Below, piece after piece: positions 19,309 through 28,616 of a stretch of DNA of 51,164 bases. The notes beneath the pieces are model-generated. The model saw only the letters and a program-made list of their open reading frames with translations. It had not been told where the DNA came from and did no database searches. Numbering within the stretch: the stretch's first letter is position 1; each line of letters starts with the position of its first letter. The DNA lies in NCBI RefSeq assembly GCF_020023385.1, contig NZ_JAIQCL010000012.1, positions 1-51,164 of the forward strand. Reading direction: 5' to 3'. Made by a program: the position numbers and the translations under genes. The DNA comes from Planococcus circulans (lineage in GTDB: Bacteria; Bacillota; Bacilli; Bacillales_A; Planococcaceae).

Positions 19309-20107
19309 CTTCAAACTCCTTCTTTTCCAAGTATTCACTGATTACTTCATTTGGAAAACCTTTTTGGTATAGCCCTTGTTTAACTTTTGACTTTAGATCG
19401 TAGCCTGTCAGTTTTGAGCTATGTTTACGCCACAATTTATCGCCTTGCTCCGTGATCATCTCTAACCATTGATCGTCATCTTTTTCAAGATCCAGCTCTG
19501 CAATCGCCAATTTGATCAGTGAATAATTATAGCCTTTTCTCATCAAAGTATCACTGATCTTCTGATGGATTTGGCTAGGCGTCTTCATCTTCTCCTTATC
19601 GGCAATTTTCTCTGCAAGGCCTTTGGCAACTTCAAGTTGTTCTTCTTCAGAATAGGAATCCAAAACATCTTTTTGCATCTGTTTGTCAATTCCTCTCTTT
19701 TGCATATCCTGCTGGATTGCACGAGGCCCTTTTTTGCCCGAGTTGATTTGTGTCCGCATCAGCGCCTCTGAAAATTGCTGATCATCCAGAAATTTGTGGG
19801 TATACAATTTCTTAATAGCTTCATCTATTACAGCATCGCCGTATTCTTTTTCTTTCAGTTTCTGGCGTACTTCGCCTTCACTTCTCATCCGAAATCCAAG
19901 GTAATAAAGAGCTTTGTTATAGGCTTTTCGGACTTCGTCCTCGAAGTTGATTTCTTCGATCGTCCATTGGTCGAGCTCTTTCCCTTTGGTGAGCTGATAC
20001 CTGATAAGCACCGCTTCATCCACGCTAAAAGCATATTTATCTTCAAAAAAGATATTATACCTTTCAGGGTTTTTCTTCCCCTGTGTGATTTTCGAAATAA
20101 TCGGCAT
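19301..20107 (-). CDS. recX: recombination regulator RecX
   Basis: A 268-residue protein of the RecX family, which binds RecA filaments and modulates recombination. It is built of repeated three-helix motifs typical of the long Bacillales form; RSEGEVRQKLKEK near 75-87 and a LGFRMRS motif just before are family hallmarks. The length is close to B. subtilis RecX (YfhG). GGGGTG lies before the ATG. First gene of the recX-yfhH-yfhJ operon and divergent from yfhF, again as in B. subtilis. Confidence 0.92.
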   Translation of the reverse strand: MPIISKITQGKKNPERYNIFFEDKYAFSVDEAVLIRYQLTKGKELDQWTIEEINFEDEVRKAYNKALYYLGFRMRSEGEVRQKLKEKEYGDAVIDEAIKKLYTHKFLDDQQFSEALMRTQINSGKKGPRAIQQDMQKRGIDKQMQKDVLDSYSEEEQLEVAKGLAEKIADKEKMKTPSQIHQKISDTLMRKGYNYSLIKLAIAELDLEKDDDQWLEMITEQGDKLWRKHSSKLTGYDLKSKVKQGLYQKGFPNEVISEYLEKKEFEDD

Positions 20108-20210
20108 TTACTGGCACCCCTCTTCTTCTCATATTATACACCTTTCATGCTGACATTGGCATAGCCAGACGCCAAAAAGGGTATGCTAAGAAGAAATGGA
20201 GGCGATGAAA

Positions 20211-21110
20211 ATGAAAATTGCAATTACTGGTGGAACTGGATTTGTCGGTGAAGAATTGACGCGTCTTTTGCTCGATAGAGGCGATGAAGTATATATTTTG
20301 ACGAGAAAACAGAAAAATGCTGCCGATAAGATTACATATGTAAAATGGCTGTCAAAAGATGCCGTTCCTGAAAGGCAGCTGGAAAGCATCGATGCTTTCG
20401 TCAATTTAGCTGGAGCTTCCATAAACGATGGACGCTGGAGTGAAGAACAGAAAAAACTGATTTACACAAGCCGTATGGATGCCACCAATGAATTATTGCG
20501 GATCATCCACAAACTCGAGAAAAAACCGAAAGTGCTTGTGAACGCCAGCGCGATTGGAATTTACCCGCCATCGGAAACTGTTACTTATACAGAAGCTTCC
20601 GCCGATCAAGCCTCTGATTTTCTTGCACAAACGCTACGGGATTGGGAAATCTTAGCCAGCCGCGCCGAAGAAGATGGGTTACGCGTAGCATGTGGCCGTT
20701 TCGGAATTGTTCTCGGGAAAGACGAAGGAGCATTGCCGCTGATGGCGTTGCCTTATAAATTGTTTGCCGGAGGCACCGTGGGTTCCGGCAAGCAATGGTT
20801 GTCTTGGATCCATGTGAAGGACGTGGCGCGGGCCATCGCTTTTGCACTGGATAACGACCAGTTGAGCGGAACATTTAATGTCACAGCCCCTAATCCTAAG
20901 CAGATGAAGGATTTCGGCAAAGAAATTGCACATGCACTCAAGCGTCCTCATTGGATTCCGGTTCCTTCCTTCGCATTGAAGACGGCTTTGGGTGATAAAA
21001 GCCAATTGGTTCTTGAAGGTCAGCGAGTCCTTCCGACTGTTCTCGAACAGCATGGATTTCAATTCAAGTATCCCAATTTACGATCGGCACTGGCTGATAT
21101 CTATAAATAA
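20211..21110 (+). CDS. yfhF: YfhF-like epimerase/SDR family protein (TIGR01777)
   Basis: A 299-residue extended short-chain dehydrogenase of the TIGR01777 group (YfcH/YfhF). The Rossmann motif GGTGFVG is at 7-13, the RMDATNEL segment is near 90, and the C-terminal DUF1731-type domain (about 245-299) carries PSFALKTALGDKS and the QRVLP motif. Substrate unknown. The start at 20211 is chosen because GGAGG lies eight bases upstream; two earlier in-frame ATGs overlap or crowd the site. Divergent from recX. Confidence 0.87.
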   Translation: MKIAITGGTGFVGEELTRLLLDRGDEVYILTRKQKNAADKITYVKWLSKDAVPERQLESIDAFVNLAGASINDGRWSEEQKKLIYTSRMDATNELLRIIHKLEKKPKVLVNASAIGIYPPSETVTYTEASADQASDFLAQTLRDWEILASRAEEDGLRVACGRFGIVLGKDEGALPLMALPYKLFAGGTVGSGKQWLSWIHVKDVARAIAFALDNDQLSGTFNVTAPNPKQMKDFGKEIAHALKRPHWIPVPSFALKTALGDKSQLVLEGQRVLPTVLEQHGFQFKYPNLRSALADIYK

Positions 21111-21151
21111 GGCTATAATGAAGGGATGATTAATTGAAGGACGTGATATCC

Positions 21152-22516
21152 ATGAACGAACAACCCATTATTGAAGAAGGCCAAATGTTTCCATTGACCA
21201 TTAAGCGGCTCGGCATCAACGGCGAAGGCATTGGCTATTTCAAACGCAATGTGGTATTTGTACCGGGAGCTTTGCCAGGTGAAGAAATCACCGCGCAAGT
21301 AACTGTAGTCAAGCGGAATTTTGCCCAGGCCCGCATCGTTAAAATGCGCACAGCTTCTCCACACCGCCAGACGCCGCCCTGCCCGATCTATGAAGCATGC
21401 GGCGGCTGCCAATTGCAGCACATGAGCTATGACCAGCAATTGGTCGAAAAGCGTGATCTTGTCGTACAGGCATTGGAACGGTATTTGAAAGGCACCAAAG
21501 TCCATGTGGAGAATACCATTGGCATGGAAGACCCTTGGCATTACCGGAACAAGAGCCAGTTTCAGACACGCCTGAAAGGCACAAAAGTCATTGCAGGATT
21601 ATTTGCGGAAGGTTCCCATCAATTATTGGATATCGAGCAATGCATCGTCCAGCATCCCGACACGACAGTCATCACCAATGCCGTCAAACGGATTCTGGAA
21701 GAATTGAAAATGCCGATTTATGATGGCAAGACGATGAAAGGCATTATCCGTACCATCGTTGTCCGCACCGGTGTAAAAACAGGTGAAATTCAATTGGTGC
21801 TGGTCACGACACGTTCTAAGATTCCACAAAAGGAATTATTGCTGGAACGTTTGAAAAAAATTGATACTAACCTGGTATCAATCGTCCAGAACATCAACAA
21901 AGAAAAAACCTCCCTTATTTTTGGGGATGAAACGGTTACTCTATTCGGCAAAGACACCATCCATGAAGAGCTCGGTGAATTGGCATTCGATTTATCGGCT
22001 CGCGCCTTTTTCCAGCTCAACCCGACTCAAACTGTCAAACTATACAATGAAATCAAACGCGCAGCTGAATTGACCGGCCAGGAAAAAGTCGTTGATGCCT
22101 ATTGCGGCGTCGGCACAATCGGATTGTGGCTGGCGGACGGTGCGAAAGAAATACGTGGCATGGACGTCATCCACGAAAGTGTCGTCAATGCCAAAGCCAA
22201 CGCTAAAAAACAAGGCATCACTGCAAAATACGTTACGGGTACAGCCGAAAAATGGCTGGAGCTGTGGAGCAACGAGGACTTTGTACCTGATGTACTAACG
22301 GTCGATCCACCGCGTACCGGTTTAGACGACTCATTGTTGAAAACCATTTTGAAAGTAAAGCCGAAACGATTCATCTACACATCCTGCAACCCTTCCACCT
22401 TGGCAAAGGATTTGCAGCAACTAACGAAAATCTACCGCATCGAATACATTCAACCGGTCGATATGTTTCCGCAAACCGCGCAAGTCGAGTCAGTAACGAA
22501 ATTGGTATTGAAATAA
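21152..22516 (+). CDS. rlmCD: 23S rRNA (uracil-5-)-methyltransferase RlmCD
   Basis: A 454-residue RumA-family methyltransferase. An N-terminal TRAM RNA-binding domain (about 8-65) is followed by Fe-S cysteines C77-x5-C83-x2-C86 plus a fourth in IEQC, the SAM motif [11 protein letters not shown] and the catalytic [11 protein letters not shown] motif near the C-terminus. Length fits B. subtilis RlmCD (YefA), which methylates U747 and U1939. The ATG at 21152 follows GAAGGA; a TTG six codons earlier has no site. The TAA stop is followed directly by the first base of repeat array B. Confidence 0.9.
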   Translation: MNEQPIIEEGQMFPLTIKRLGINGEGIGYFKRNVVFVPGALPGEEITAQVTVVKRNFAQARIVKMRTASPHRQTPPCPIYEACGGCQLQHMSYDQQLVEKRDLVVQALERYLKGTKVHVENTIGMEDPWHYRNKSQFQTRLKGTKVIAGLFAEGSHQLLDIEQCIVQHPDTTVITNAVKRILEELKMPIYDGKTMKGIIRTIVVRTGVKTGEIQLVLVTTRSKIPQKELLLERLKKIDTNLVSIVQNINKEKTSLIFGDETVTLFGKDTIHEELGELAFDLSARAFFQLNPTQTVKLYNEIKRAAELTGQEKVVDAYCGVGTIGLWLADGAKEIRGMDVIHESVVNAKANAKKQGITAKYVTGTAEKWLELWSNEDFVPDVLTVDPPRTGLDDSLLKTILKVKPKRFIYTSCNPSTLAKDLQQLTKIYRIEYIQPVDMFPQTAQVESVTKLVLK

Positions 22517-22778
22517 GAAAAGCGAAAGTGCCCGTGTAGCTCTGCCGGGCATAAGACAGACCGGCGAAGCGGCATATTTTCAGCCGCACAGAATGAAAAG
22601 TAGAAGTGCCTGTTCAGCTCTGACAGGTGTAAGATGAGCTGGCGAAGTGGCATCTCGTCAGCCGCACAGCCAGATCGGCTTACATCCCGAAGAGCTAGGC
22701 ACTGAACTAGACAGCTGGGCTGGCTTATGACCCGAAGAGCTGGCTGCTGGAGTCTGGACAATAAAGAAAAGCGAAAGC
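22517..22778 (+). repeat. structured repeat array B (one composite unit)
   Basis: Direct repeats at 22517-22529 and 22766-22778 bound a 249-bp composite. Outer arms pair through AGCTCT/AGAGCT and GGGCATAAG/CTTATGACCC. The nested 119-bp copy at 22595-22713 is identical to the one in array F and differs by one base from array A. Its own arms pair as AGTGCC/GGCACT and AGCTCT/AGAGCT. The array starts on the base after the rlmCD stop, in sense orientation. With the terminator at 22805 it accounts for the whole 334-base gap. Confidence 0.87.
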
Positions 22779-22804
22779 AATCCAACAACTTATGCTGAAC
22801 AATA

Positions 22805-22842
22805 AAAAACTGGACCAGAGAAATTCTCTGGTCCAGTTTTTT
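22805..22842 (-). terminator. bidirectional terminator after the MFS gene
   Basis: ACTGGACCAGAG pairs with CTCTGGTCCAGT around a short loop, with an A run on the left and a T run on the right. It serves the leftward MFS gene and could also stop read-through from rlmCD and array B. Confidence 0.9.
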
Positions 22843-22850
22843 AGATTAAA

Positions 22851-24029
22851 TTATATAGTACGCACCTTTTTTGCATTGCCATTCAAAGCAATGAGCGCTG
22901 CAATCAGCATCAAAATCCCTGCGATTAACAACAGGAAGCTGAGGCCACCGGAGTATTCGATAAACAGTCCACCCATGGAAGGCCCTGCAAGGCTTCCGAT
23001 ACTGAAGGCGATACCGCATAGGAGATTGCCGGTTGGCAAAAGATCTTTCGGCATCAAATCGGCCATATAGGAAATGCCCAGCGAAAATGTAGAACCGACA
23101 AACATACCGGCCAGCGCAAAAAATCCGACGGTCAGCCAAGCATTGGATTCATAAAAGCTGGCAGCCGCAAACACAGCCGCTCCCCCGATCAATGCCAGCA
23201 GCAGAACTTTCCTTCTGCCAATCCGGTCGCTCAGATTCCCCAAAGGCAGTTGTGTCGCAATGGCTCCTACTGAAAATGCTGCCAACATAATCGACACCAT
23301 GCCCACTTCTATCGACTGTCGCAAAGCATAGACCGGATAGATGGCATTGAGAGAGGCTTCCAAAAAACCGTAGCCGAGGGGCGGCAAAAATGCCACCCAC
23401 GCAATAATTAGAGCCGCTTTGAAACGTCCGGCTGTTCCTTTCGTTGTGATGGAACTTCCGGATACTTCAGGAAAATCATTCTTCAGCGAGAAAACCAATG
23501 ACCAGGCCAATAGACAAAGGAGTCCCGATACGATGAATGGCAAAGCTTCAAATATTTCCACCATAGGAACAAAAAGGGGTCCCGCGCCGAAGCCCACACT
23601 GAAAGACATGCCGTAAATGGCAATATTGCGCCCCAACCTGTGCTGAGGAGAGGTACTGGTGATCCAGGTTTGCGTCGAAAAATGCAAAGCCTGGTCGCCG
23701 ACACCGATCAGAATGCGCAGCACAAACCAGAACAGGACCGATTTCCAAAGAGGAAACAGCAGCAAAGACAGAATGACCAGTCCCCCACCCACCAAAATCA
23801 AGGGCTTATAGCCGAATTTCCGCAGTTGTGGTTCCATAAATGGTGCAATCAAAAGAGTTCCCACATACAAACCTGTGGCACTCAGGCCATTTAAAGCAGA
23901 GGAGACACCATCCTGTTCAAAAATAACTGCAATCAATGGCAGCAGCATGCCTTGTGAAAATCCAGAAATCGAGACGATGGCCACGAGAATCCAAAATCGG
24001 CCACGCTCACTTTTTAAAAAACCTTTCAT
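22851..24029 (-). CDS. major facilitator superfamily transporter
   Basis: A 392-residue MFS carrier with about 12 membrane segments. The cytoplasmic loop between segments 2 and 3 is short (MEPQLRKFGYKP), and the second half has the MFS-like LSDRIGRRKVL near 245. The substrate is not evident; the general pattern resembles drug or sugar effluxers. The ATG at 24029 follows GGGAGG. Divergent from the OsmC-like gene. The yfh/yfk region of B. subtilis also holds MFS genes, but I do not assign orthology. Confidence 0.85.
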   Translation of the reverse strand: MKGFLKSERGRFWILVAIVSISGFSQGMLLPLIAVIFEQDGVSSALNGLSATGLYVGTLLIAPFMEPQLRKFGYKPLILVGGGLVILSLLLFPLWKSVLFWFVLRILIGVGDQALHFSTQTWITSTSPQHRLGRNIAIYGMSFSVGFGAGPLFVPMVEIFEALPFIVSGLLCLLAWSLVFSLKNDFPEVSGSSITTKGTAGRFKAALIIAWVAFLPPLGYGFLEASLNAIYPVYALRQSIEVGMVSIMLAAFSVGAIATQLPLGNLSDRIGRRKVLLLALIGGAAVFAAASFYESNAWLTVGFFALAGMFVGSTFSLGISYMADLMPKDLLPTGNLLCGIAFSIGSLAGPSMGGLFIEYSGGLSFLLLIAGILMLIAALIALNGNAKKVRTI

Positions 24030-24056
24030 GATGCCTCCCCGAACAAGCACGTTCTT

Positions 24057-24084
24057 TTGTATTTATTAGGAATTCAGATACAAT
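24057..24084 (+). promoter_or_regulatory. promoter of the OsmC-like gene
   Basis: TTGTAT (-35, 24057-24062) and TACAAT (-10, 24079-24084) are 16 bases apart, about 24 bases before the start codon. Confidence 0.5.
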
Positions 24085-24107
24085 TCTAACATAGGAGGCG
24101 TTTACAG

Positions 24108-24488
24108 ATGAATTATTCAATGAATAAAAATGGCTTCACGGGGCATATGCCTTTTGGAGAGCTTCAAATCTCGAGCAACGAGGAATACGGCTTCCGGCCA
24201 TATCAATTATTGGTTTCTTCACTTGCAGTCTGCAGTGGAGGCGTCATGAGAAAAGTGCTTGATAAGATGCGGATGCCTGCTGAAGACATTCAGATCGAGG
24301 TTAAAGAGCTTGTGCGCAATGAAGAAGAGGCGGACCGGGTTGATAAAGTCCACCTGCACTTTATAGTCACCGGGGATATCAACGAAGAAAAAATGCCTCG
24401 AGTTATGGAATTGACCCGTAAAAACTGTTCGATGGTGCAGTCGGTCAAGGATTCCATTGAAATCATCGAAAGCTTCGAAATACGATAA
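24108..24488 (+). CDS. OsmC/Ohr family protein
   Basis: A 126-residue OsmC-family protein. The two conserved redox cysteines are visible at Cys42 (SLAVCSGGVM) and Cys107 (TRKNCSMVQ), the arrangement that in Ohr/OsmC reduces organic hydroperoxides. It belongs to the short, less characterised YhfA-like branch, so peroxidase activity is an inference. TAGGAGG lies before the ATG. Single-gene unit with its own promoter and terminator. Confidence 0.85.
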   Translation: MNYSMNKNGFTGHMPFGELQISSNEEYGFRPYQLLVSSLAVCSGGVMRKVLDKMRMPAEDIQIEVKELVRNEEEADRVDKVHLHFIVTGDINEEKMPRVMELTRKNCSMVQSVKDSIEIIESFEIR

Positions 24489-24495
24489 GCATCAC

Positions 24496-24542
24496 AAAAG
24501 GCTCATTCCGTATCTGATTTCAGATTGCGGATGAGCCTTTTA
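24496..24542 (+). terminator. terminator of the OsmC-like gene, probably bidirectional
   Basis: AAAAGGCTCAT pairs with ATGAGCCTTTT, and the stem continues with TCCG/CGG around a loop of about 17 bases. T or A runs on both sides allow use in either direction. Confidence 0.8.
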
Positions 24543-24822
24543 TGGTTTATATACAGTTAAATTATTTATCATAATCTCATTCTCGTCTCAGATGCCGACG
24601 AAATGTGCGAACCCCCTCCTTCGATATTCCTGATGTTGTGGTCTGGTTTCGCTGATTCCCTTCGGCCTCCCCTCTCGTTTAATTAAACTTAATTTAACAC
24701 AAACTTATCATTAAGTAAATATTCAAAATACATAAAAGAGCAAAATAATTAGTTCTACCTATACATTATTGAAATCTGCGTCAGTTTCCGTTACGATTAA
24801 CATGCGAAATGAGGTGTATCAA
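24543..24822. other. gene-free stretch with a GC-rich segment
   Basis: No coding region is supported here. Positions about 24590-24676 are clearly more GC-rich than the AT-rich flanks, and on the minus strand could pair GGCCGAA with a downstream TTCGTCGGC. A perfect 12-bp palindrome GTTTAATTAAAC is at 24677-24688. The segment looks like a structured RNA, but I could not match it to any riboswitch class or known RNA. Confidence 0.3.
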
Positions 24823-25017
24823 TTGGGGAAATCCATTACAAACAAAGAACAGCAAGTTTCTTACATGAAACAGCGCTTGAGCATGTTTTTGGAAGTATTA
24901 GATGCTATTGAACCGGAAAACACGGAACTTGAAGATATTGATCGCTTGATTGCGATGGTCGATGATTTAGATGACAAGATGAAACAATTCCAAGGCCGTC
25001 CAACTGAAGAACAGTAA
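24823..25017 (+). CDS. SE1561 family protein
   Basis: A 64-residue acidic helical protein of the SE1561 family found in Staphylococcus and Bacillales, function unknown. The core MKQRLSMFLEVLDAI and the following LEDIDRLIAMVDDLDDK form two amphipathic helices. The start is TTG at 24823, six bases after GAGGTG. Upstream in-frame ATGs add 18 residues that do not fit the family and have no ribosome site. Confidence 0.82.
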   Translation: MGKSITNKEQQVSYMKQRLSMFLEVLDAIEPENTELEDIDRLIAMVDDLDDKMKQFQGRPTEEQ

Positions 25018-25020
25018 ACA

Positions 25021-25056
25021 GTAATCCGTTGCCCCATGTGGCAGCGGATTTTCCTT
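25021..25056 (+). terminator. terminator of the SE1561-family gene
   Basis: AATCCGTTGCC pairs with GGCAGCGGATT around CCATGT, followed by TTCCTTTTG. Confidence 0.8.
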
Positions 25057-25085
25057 TTGTCTTCTACTGATAATTGTGCACTCTT

Positions 25086-25113
25086 TTGCCGGCATAGAAT
25101 GTGATACTATAAA
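25086..25113 (+). promoter_or_regulatory. metal ATPase promoter
   Basis: TTGCCG (-35, 25086-25091) and TATAAA (-10, 25108-25113) are 16 bases apart, about 105 bases before the start. No convincing metal-regulator operator overlaps it. Confidence 0.45.
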
Positions 25114-25217
25114 GAATAATCGGATTTTAAATATTCTATTCTCTTACATTGACTTCATGAAAAGCTTTTATTCACCGCGTCCAGTAAATTTGCTTTCAGG
25201 AGAAAGAGGGTACCATC

Positions 25218-27086
25218 ATGGCATTTTTTAAAACTCATATCGAATTGATCGCATCGATTCTTTCAGGAATTTTAATCATCATCGCCTTTACATTTGAACT
25301 CCAGAATTACATCACGTACTCAGTCATCACCTATTTGCTGGCCTTCGGGATTGGCGGTTATGCCAAAGCCAAGTACGGTATACTGAAAACCTTGGAGGAC
25401 GGGCAGCTGAATGTTGAAATTTTAATGATTTTGGCAGCTGTTGGTTCTTCCATCATCGGCTATTGGACAGAAGGAGCCATTCTGATTTTCATCTTTTCCT
25501 TAAGCGGAGCGCTGGAAACCTATACCATGAACAAAAGCCGAAAAGAAATCACATCCCTGATGGAAATTCAGCCAGAAGCCGCTTGGTTGATGAAGGAAGG
25601 GCAAACGGTCCGTGTCCCTTTGAAAGAACTGGCTCTTGGAGACTTTATTGTTGTCAAACCAGGTGAACGGATACCAGTTGATGGCATTTTGCAGACTGGC
25701 CAAACAGCTGTCGATGAATCAGCGATCAGCGGCGAAGCATACCCTGTCTCTAAGTATGAAGAGGACGAGCTGTTCGCTGGAACCGTCAACTTGTCTGGTG
25801 CCATCACGATGGAAATGACCAAGCCGAGTTCTGAAACCATGTTTCAGAAAATCATCGACCTGGTTCAATCTGCACAAAGCGAAAAGTCCCCTTCCCAGCA
25901 GTTTATCGAACGCTTTGAAGGCCGTTATGTAAAAGTTGTGCTTTTACTATTTGTACTCATGCTGTTCTTGCCGCATTATATTTTCGGCTGGGATTGGAAC
26001 ACGACCTTTTATCGAGCCATGGTCTTGCTGGTTGTGGCTTCACCTTGCGCGCTTGTCGCTTCCATTATGCCCGCCACTCTCGCAGCGATTTCCAATGGTG
26101 CTAAAAGCGGCATCATTTTCAAAGGCGGGATGCACCTCGAAAATTTGAGTGTGGTCAGGGCCATCGCTTTTGACAAAACCGGCACCTTGACTCGCGGTCA
26201 ACCCGAAGTCACAGACTTTGTCATTCGACAAGGAGCGGACCCCCAGATTGTCATGGCCAATATTGCAGGAATCGAATCCCAATCCAATCACCCGCTGGCG
26301 AAAGCCATCAGTGATTACGTAATGTCAAAAGGAATCGATCCGCTATCGAATCTGGCAATCGAAGATGTCCCAGGAAATGGCTTGAAAGCAACTATCGGCA
26401 ATGAAGACTATCTCGTCGGCAAGCCGAAGTTTGTCGGTGAAGAGCTGGCAGAAGCTTTTGAAGATGGCTTATTGGAAAAACTGGCCAATCAGGGGAAAAC
26501 GGTCACTTTTGTCCGAGACAAAGAAGGTATCCTTGCCGCTATGGCTTTGAAAGACACAGTGAGGGACATCACCAAATCAACGATTGAAGAATTGAAAAAA
26601 GCAGGCATCTACTGCATCATGCTGACGGGAGATAACCGGAAAACAGCAGCAGTCATCGCCAAAGAAACCGGAGTCGACGATTACATTGCAGAATGCTTAC
26701 CGTCCGATAAAGTAGAAGAATTGAAAGTACTGCTGAAAAAGTACAAGTATGTAGCGATGACAGGTGATGGCATAAATGATGCCCCTGCTTTGGCAACGGC
26801 AACGACTGGAATTGCGATGGGCGCCGGAACTGATATTGCTTTGGAAACTGCTGATGTCATTTTGATGAAAAATGATTTATCGCGGATTGCCTACTCCATC
26901 CGTCTTTCCCGAAAAATGCAGCGCATTGTCAAACAGAATATCTTCTTTTCAGTTTCTGTCATCATCCTGCTGATCATCTCAAACTTTTTTCAGACCATCA
27001 CTTTGCCGATCGGCGTTATTGGACATGAAGGCAGCACCATTCTGGTCATCTTAAATGGCTTGCGGATGCTCAACCGCAATGTATGA
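25218..27086 (+). CDS. P1B-4 type heavy-metal-translocating ATPase (ZosA/PfeT-like)
   Basis: A 622-residue P-type ATPase. It has no N-terminal CxxC metal-binding domain. The actuator loop has SAISGEAYP near 169, the membrane metal site is SPC at 275-277, the phosphorylated Asp319 lies in DKTGTLT, and the P1B His-Pro is H358-P359. HEGST at about 603 in the last membrane segment with SPC is the signature of the P1B-4 subgroup, which moves Fe(II), Co(II) or Zn(II). B. subtilis PfeT (ZosA/YkvW) is the closest known type, an iron exporter under PerR control; perR lies in this window but no strong PerR box was found here. Confidence 0.9.
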   Translation: MAFFKTHIELIASILSGILIIIAFTFELQNYITYSVITYLLAFGIGGYAKAKYGILKTLEDGQLNVEILMILAAVGSSIIGYWTEGAILIFIFSLSGALETYTMNKSRKEITSLMEIQPEAAWLMKEGQTVRVPLKELALGDFIVVKPGERIPVDGILQTGQTAVDESAISGEAYPVSKYEEDELFAGTVNLSGAITMEMTKPSSETMFQKIIDLVQSAQSEKSPSQQFIERFEGRYVKVVLLLFVLMLFLPHYIFGWDWNTTFYRAMVLLVVASPCALVASIMPATLAAISNGAKSGIIFKGGMHLENLSVVRAIAFDKTGTLTRGQPEVTDFVIRQGADPQIVMANIAGIESQSNHPLAKAISDYVMSKGIDPLSNLAIEDVPGNGLKATIGNEDYLVGKPKFVGEELAEAFEDGLLEKLANQGKTVTFVRDKEGILAAMALKDTVRDITKSTIEELKKAGIYCIMLTGDNRKTAAVIAKETGVDDYIAECLPSDKVEELKVLLKKYKYVAMTGDGINDAPALATATTGIAMGAGTDIALETADVILMKNDLSRIAYSIRLSRKMQRIVKQNIFFSVSVIILLIISNFFQTITLPIGVIGHEGSTILVILNGLRMLNRNV

Positions 27087-27149
27087 GTGTGGGCCAGGCA
27101 GCCGGGAGGAACAAGAAAGTGAAAGATCGTTTAGTAGTTGATTTCAAAA

Positions 27150-27190
27150 CAAAAAAAGGCAGCCTGAGATGCATCTCAAGCTGTCCTTTT
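27150..27190 (-). terminator. bidirectional terminator between the metal ATPase and YihY genes
   Basis: On the minus strand AAGGACAGCTTGAGA pairs with TCTCAGGCTGCCTT with one bulge and a TGCA loop, followed by seven T. The stem overlaps the YihY stop codon. A weaker T tract on the plus side could serve the ATPase gene. Confidence 0.82.
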
Positions 27191-28075
27191 CTTAAGTAAA
27201 TGCCGCCGTTCTTTCATCACTGCGTTGATTTGCCCGCCCACGATCAATAACATGGCTGAGATATAAAGCCACAGCATCAAAATGATAACTCCACCGATAC
27301 TGCCGTAGGTAGCTGAAAAATTTCCAAAATTGCTGACATAAAGTGAAAACAAGTAAGAAGTCAGCAGCCAGCCGCTTGCTGCAAAGGCGGCGCCTCCCAA
27401 AACACTCAGTATACTCATCTTCACATTAGGAGCCAGCCAATAGATGATGGCACAGGCTACAAAAGTGATGATCCCCGGAATGGTAAAACGGATGGAGTTC
27501 CATAATGCCAGAAACCCTTCTTCCAATCCAAGAAATGAGAAAATAAGCAAGCCCAGCTGCTCTCCAAAGATGGGCAACGCCAATGCCACGATTAGTATAA
27601 AAATCAGCAGCACCGTCATGATAATCGACATTCCCCTCGCTAAAAGAATTGGGCGATCTTCCGCAACTTTATAGGAGAGGTTCAGCGATTTAATCAAAGC
27701 ATTCATTCCGAGGCTTGCCGACCAGATGGTTGCCAAAATACCAAAAGACAGCAAACCTGTATTTTGATTAGTTAAGATTTCCACAAGTGTGCTTTCAATC
27801 AGTGTATATACTTCTGCCGGAACTACTTCTTCCAAGAAACTATAAATTTCATCTTCAGAGATAGCCAAATACGGCAACAAAGTTACCAGGAAAATCAGCA
27901 AAGGAAAAATTGATAAGAGGAAAAAAAACGCCAGCTGCGCTCCAAGTCCTGGCACATCGACGTCTTTAATCCTCTGAAGCAATTCTTTTAGAAACCCAGA
28001 CCCAGTGGTCACATCGAAAGTTACCGAGTGAACCGGAGCCTGATTTGCATCCTCTTGCTGTCCTGCAGTTTTCAT
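27176..28075 (-). CDS. YihY/virulence factor BrkB family membrane protein
   Basis: A 299-residue membrane protein of the YihY/BrkB family (YfkH-like in B. subtilis), formerly misnamed ribonuclease BN. Six membrane segments run from about 50 to 285, with the family signature YKVAEDRPILLARG near 135 and NFGNFSATYGSIGG near 235. Function unknown. The start at 28075 has no clear ribosome site, but lies 13 bases after the upstream stop, so translation is probably coupled to the YtxH gene. The longer open frame upstream is the other frame of that gene. Confidence 0.82.
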   Translation of the reverse strand: MKTAGQQEDANQAPVHSVTFDVTTGSGFLKELLQRIKDVDVPGLGAQLAFFFLLSIFPLLIFLVTLLPYLAISEDEIYSFLEEVVPAEVYTLIESTLVEILTNQNTGLLSFGILATIWSASLGMNALIKSLNLSYKVAEDRPILLARGMSIIMTVLLIFILIVALALPIFGEQLGLLIFSFLGLEEGFLALWNSIRFTIPGIITFVACAIIYWLAPNVKMSILSVLGGAAFAASGWLLTSYLFSLYVSNFGNFSATYGSIGGVIILMLWLYISAMLLIVGGQINAVMKERRHLLKKRTA

Positions 28076-28088
28076 GTCGCTAATCGGA

Positions 28089-28616
28089 TTATGACCGATT
28101 CCCAAAATTTGAATTGTTTCCGGACTGGTTGCCTGATGTTGATTTAGTATCGGATTGGGGCGACTTGTTATCAGATCCTGATGATTTATTGCTAGATCCT
28201 GAAGAAGAATTTGTATCATCCGTCAAAGAAGAAGTCGGAGATGGATTGTCTTCTTTAACTGCCGAAATTACATCGTCTTTTGTTTCTACAACTGCATTTT
28301 TCGTATCCATAAACGCTTCTTTTGTTTCAAGCGCCATTTCTTTCACTTGCGGAGACATTTCTTTCAATTCATTTACCTTGCTTCCCACGTAAGAAGCATC
28401 TTCCGAAATGCGTGAATACAGATTTTGCGCTCTTTCAGCCTGTTGCTGGAAAGCCTGCACCAATTCATCTCTATTGGAAGCATAGTATTTTGCACTGCTG
28501 CTAGCTTTTTTCGATTTGTTCACAACATCGTTTCTCGTATTTTTATCAAGTAGTGAGACAATAATCCCCACTGCTGCTCCTACTAATAAACCTGTCATCA
28601 ATTTGTTTTGGCTCAT
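28089..28616 (-). CDS. YtxH domain-containing protein
   Basis: A 175-residue protein with an N-terminal glycine-rich membrane anchor (MTGLLVGAAVGIIVSLL, about 7-23), the YtxH hallmark. A helical coiled-coil-like domain with repeated TKE/TKD motifs spans about 30-120, and the tail is an unstructured Ser/Asn/Asp/Gly-rich region with several SGS/KS repeats. The family is linked to general stress in Bacillus. GGGAGG lies eight bases before the ATG. Cotranscribed with the YihY gene downstream. Confidence 0.82.
   Translation of the reverse strand: MSQNKLMTGLLVGAAVGIIVSLLDKNTRNDVVNKSKKASSSAKYYASNRDELVQAFQQQAERAQNLYSRISEDASYVGSKVNELKEMSPQVKEMALETKEAFMDTKNAVVETKDDVISAVKEDNPSPTSSLTDDTNSSSGSSNKSSGSDNKSPQSDTKSTSGNQSGNNSNFGNRS

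Noticed and set aside
24590..24676. TPP, glycine or cobalamin riboswitch in the OsmC to SE1561 gap
   Set aside because: Short look-alike segments such as GCCGAAGGG occur, but the order and spacing of the conserved elements do not fit any of these classes.
25095..25125. PerR box at the metal ATPase promoter
   Set aside because: The best 15-base match agrees with the consensus at only about 8 of 14 positions, close to chance in AT-rich DNA.
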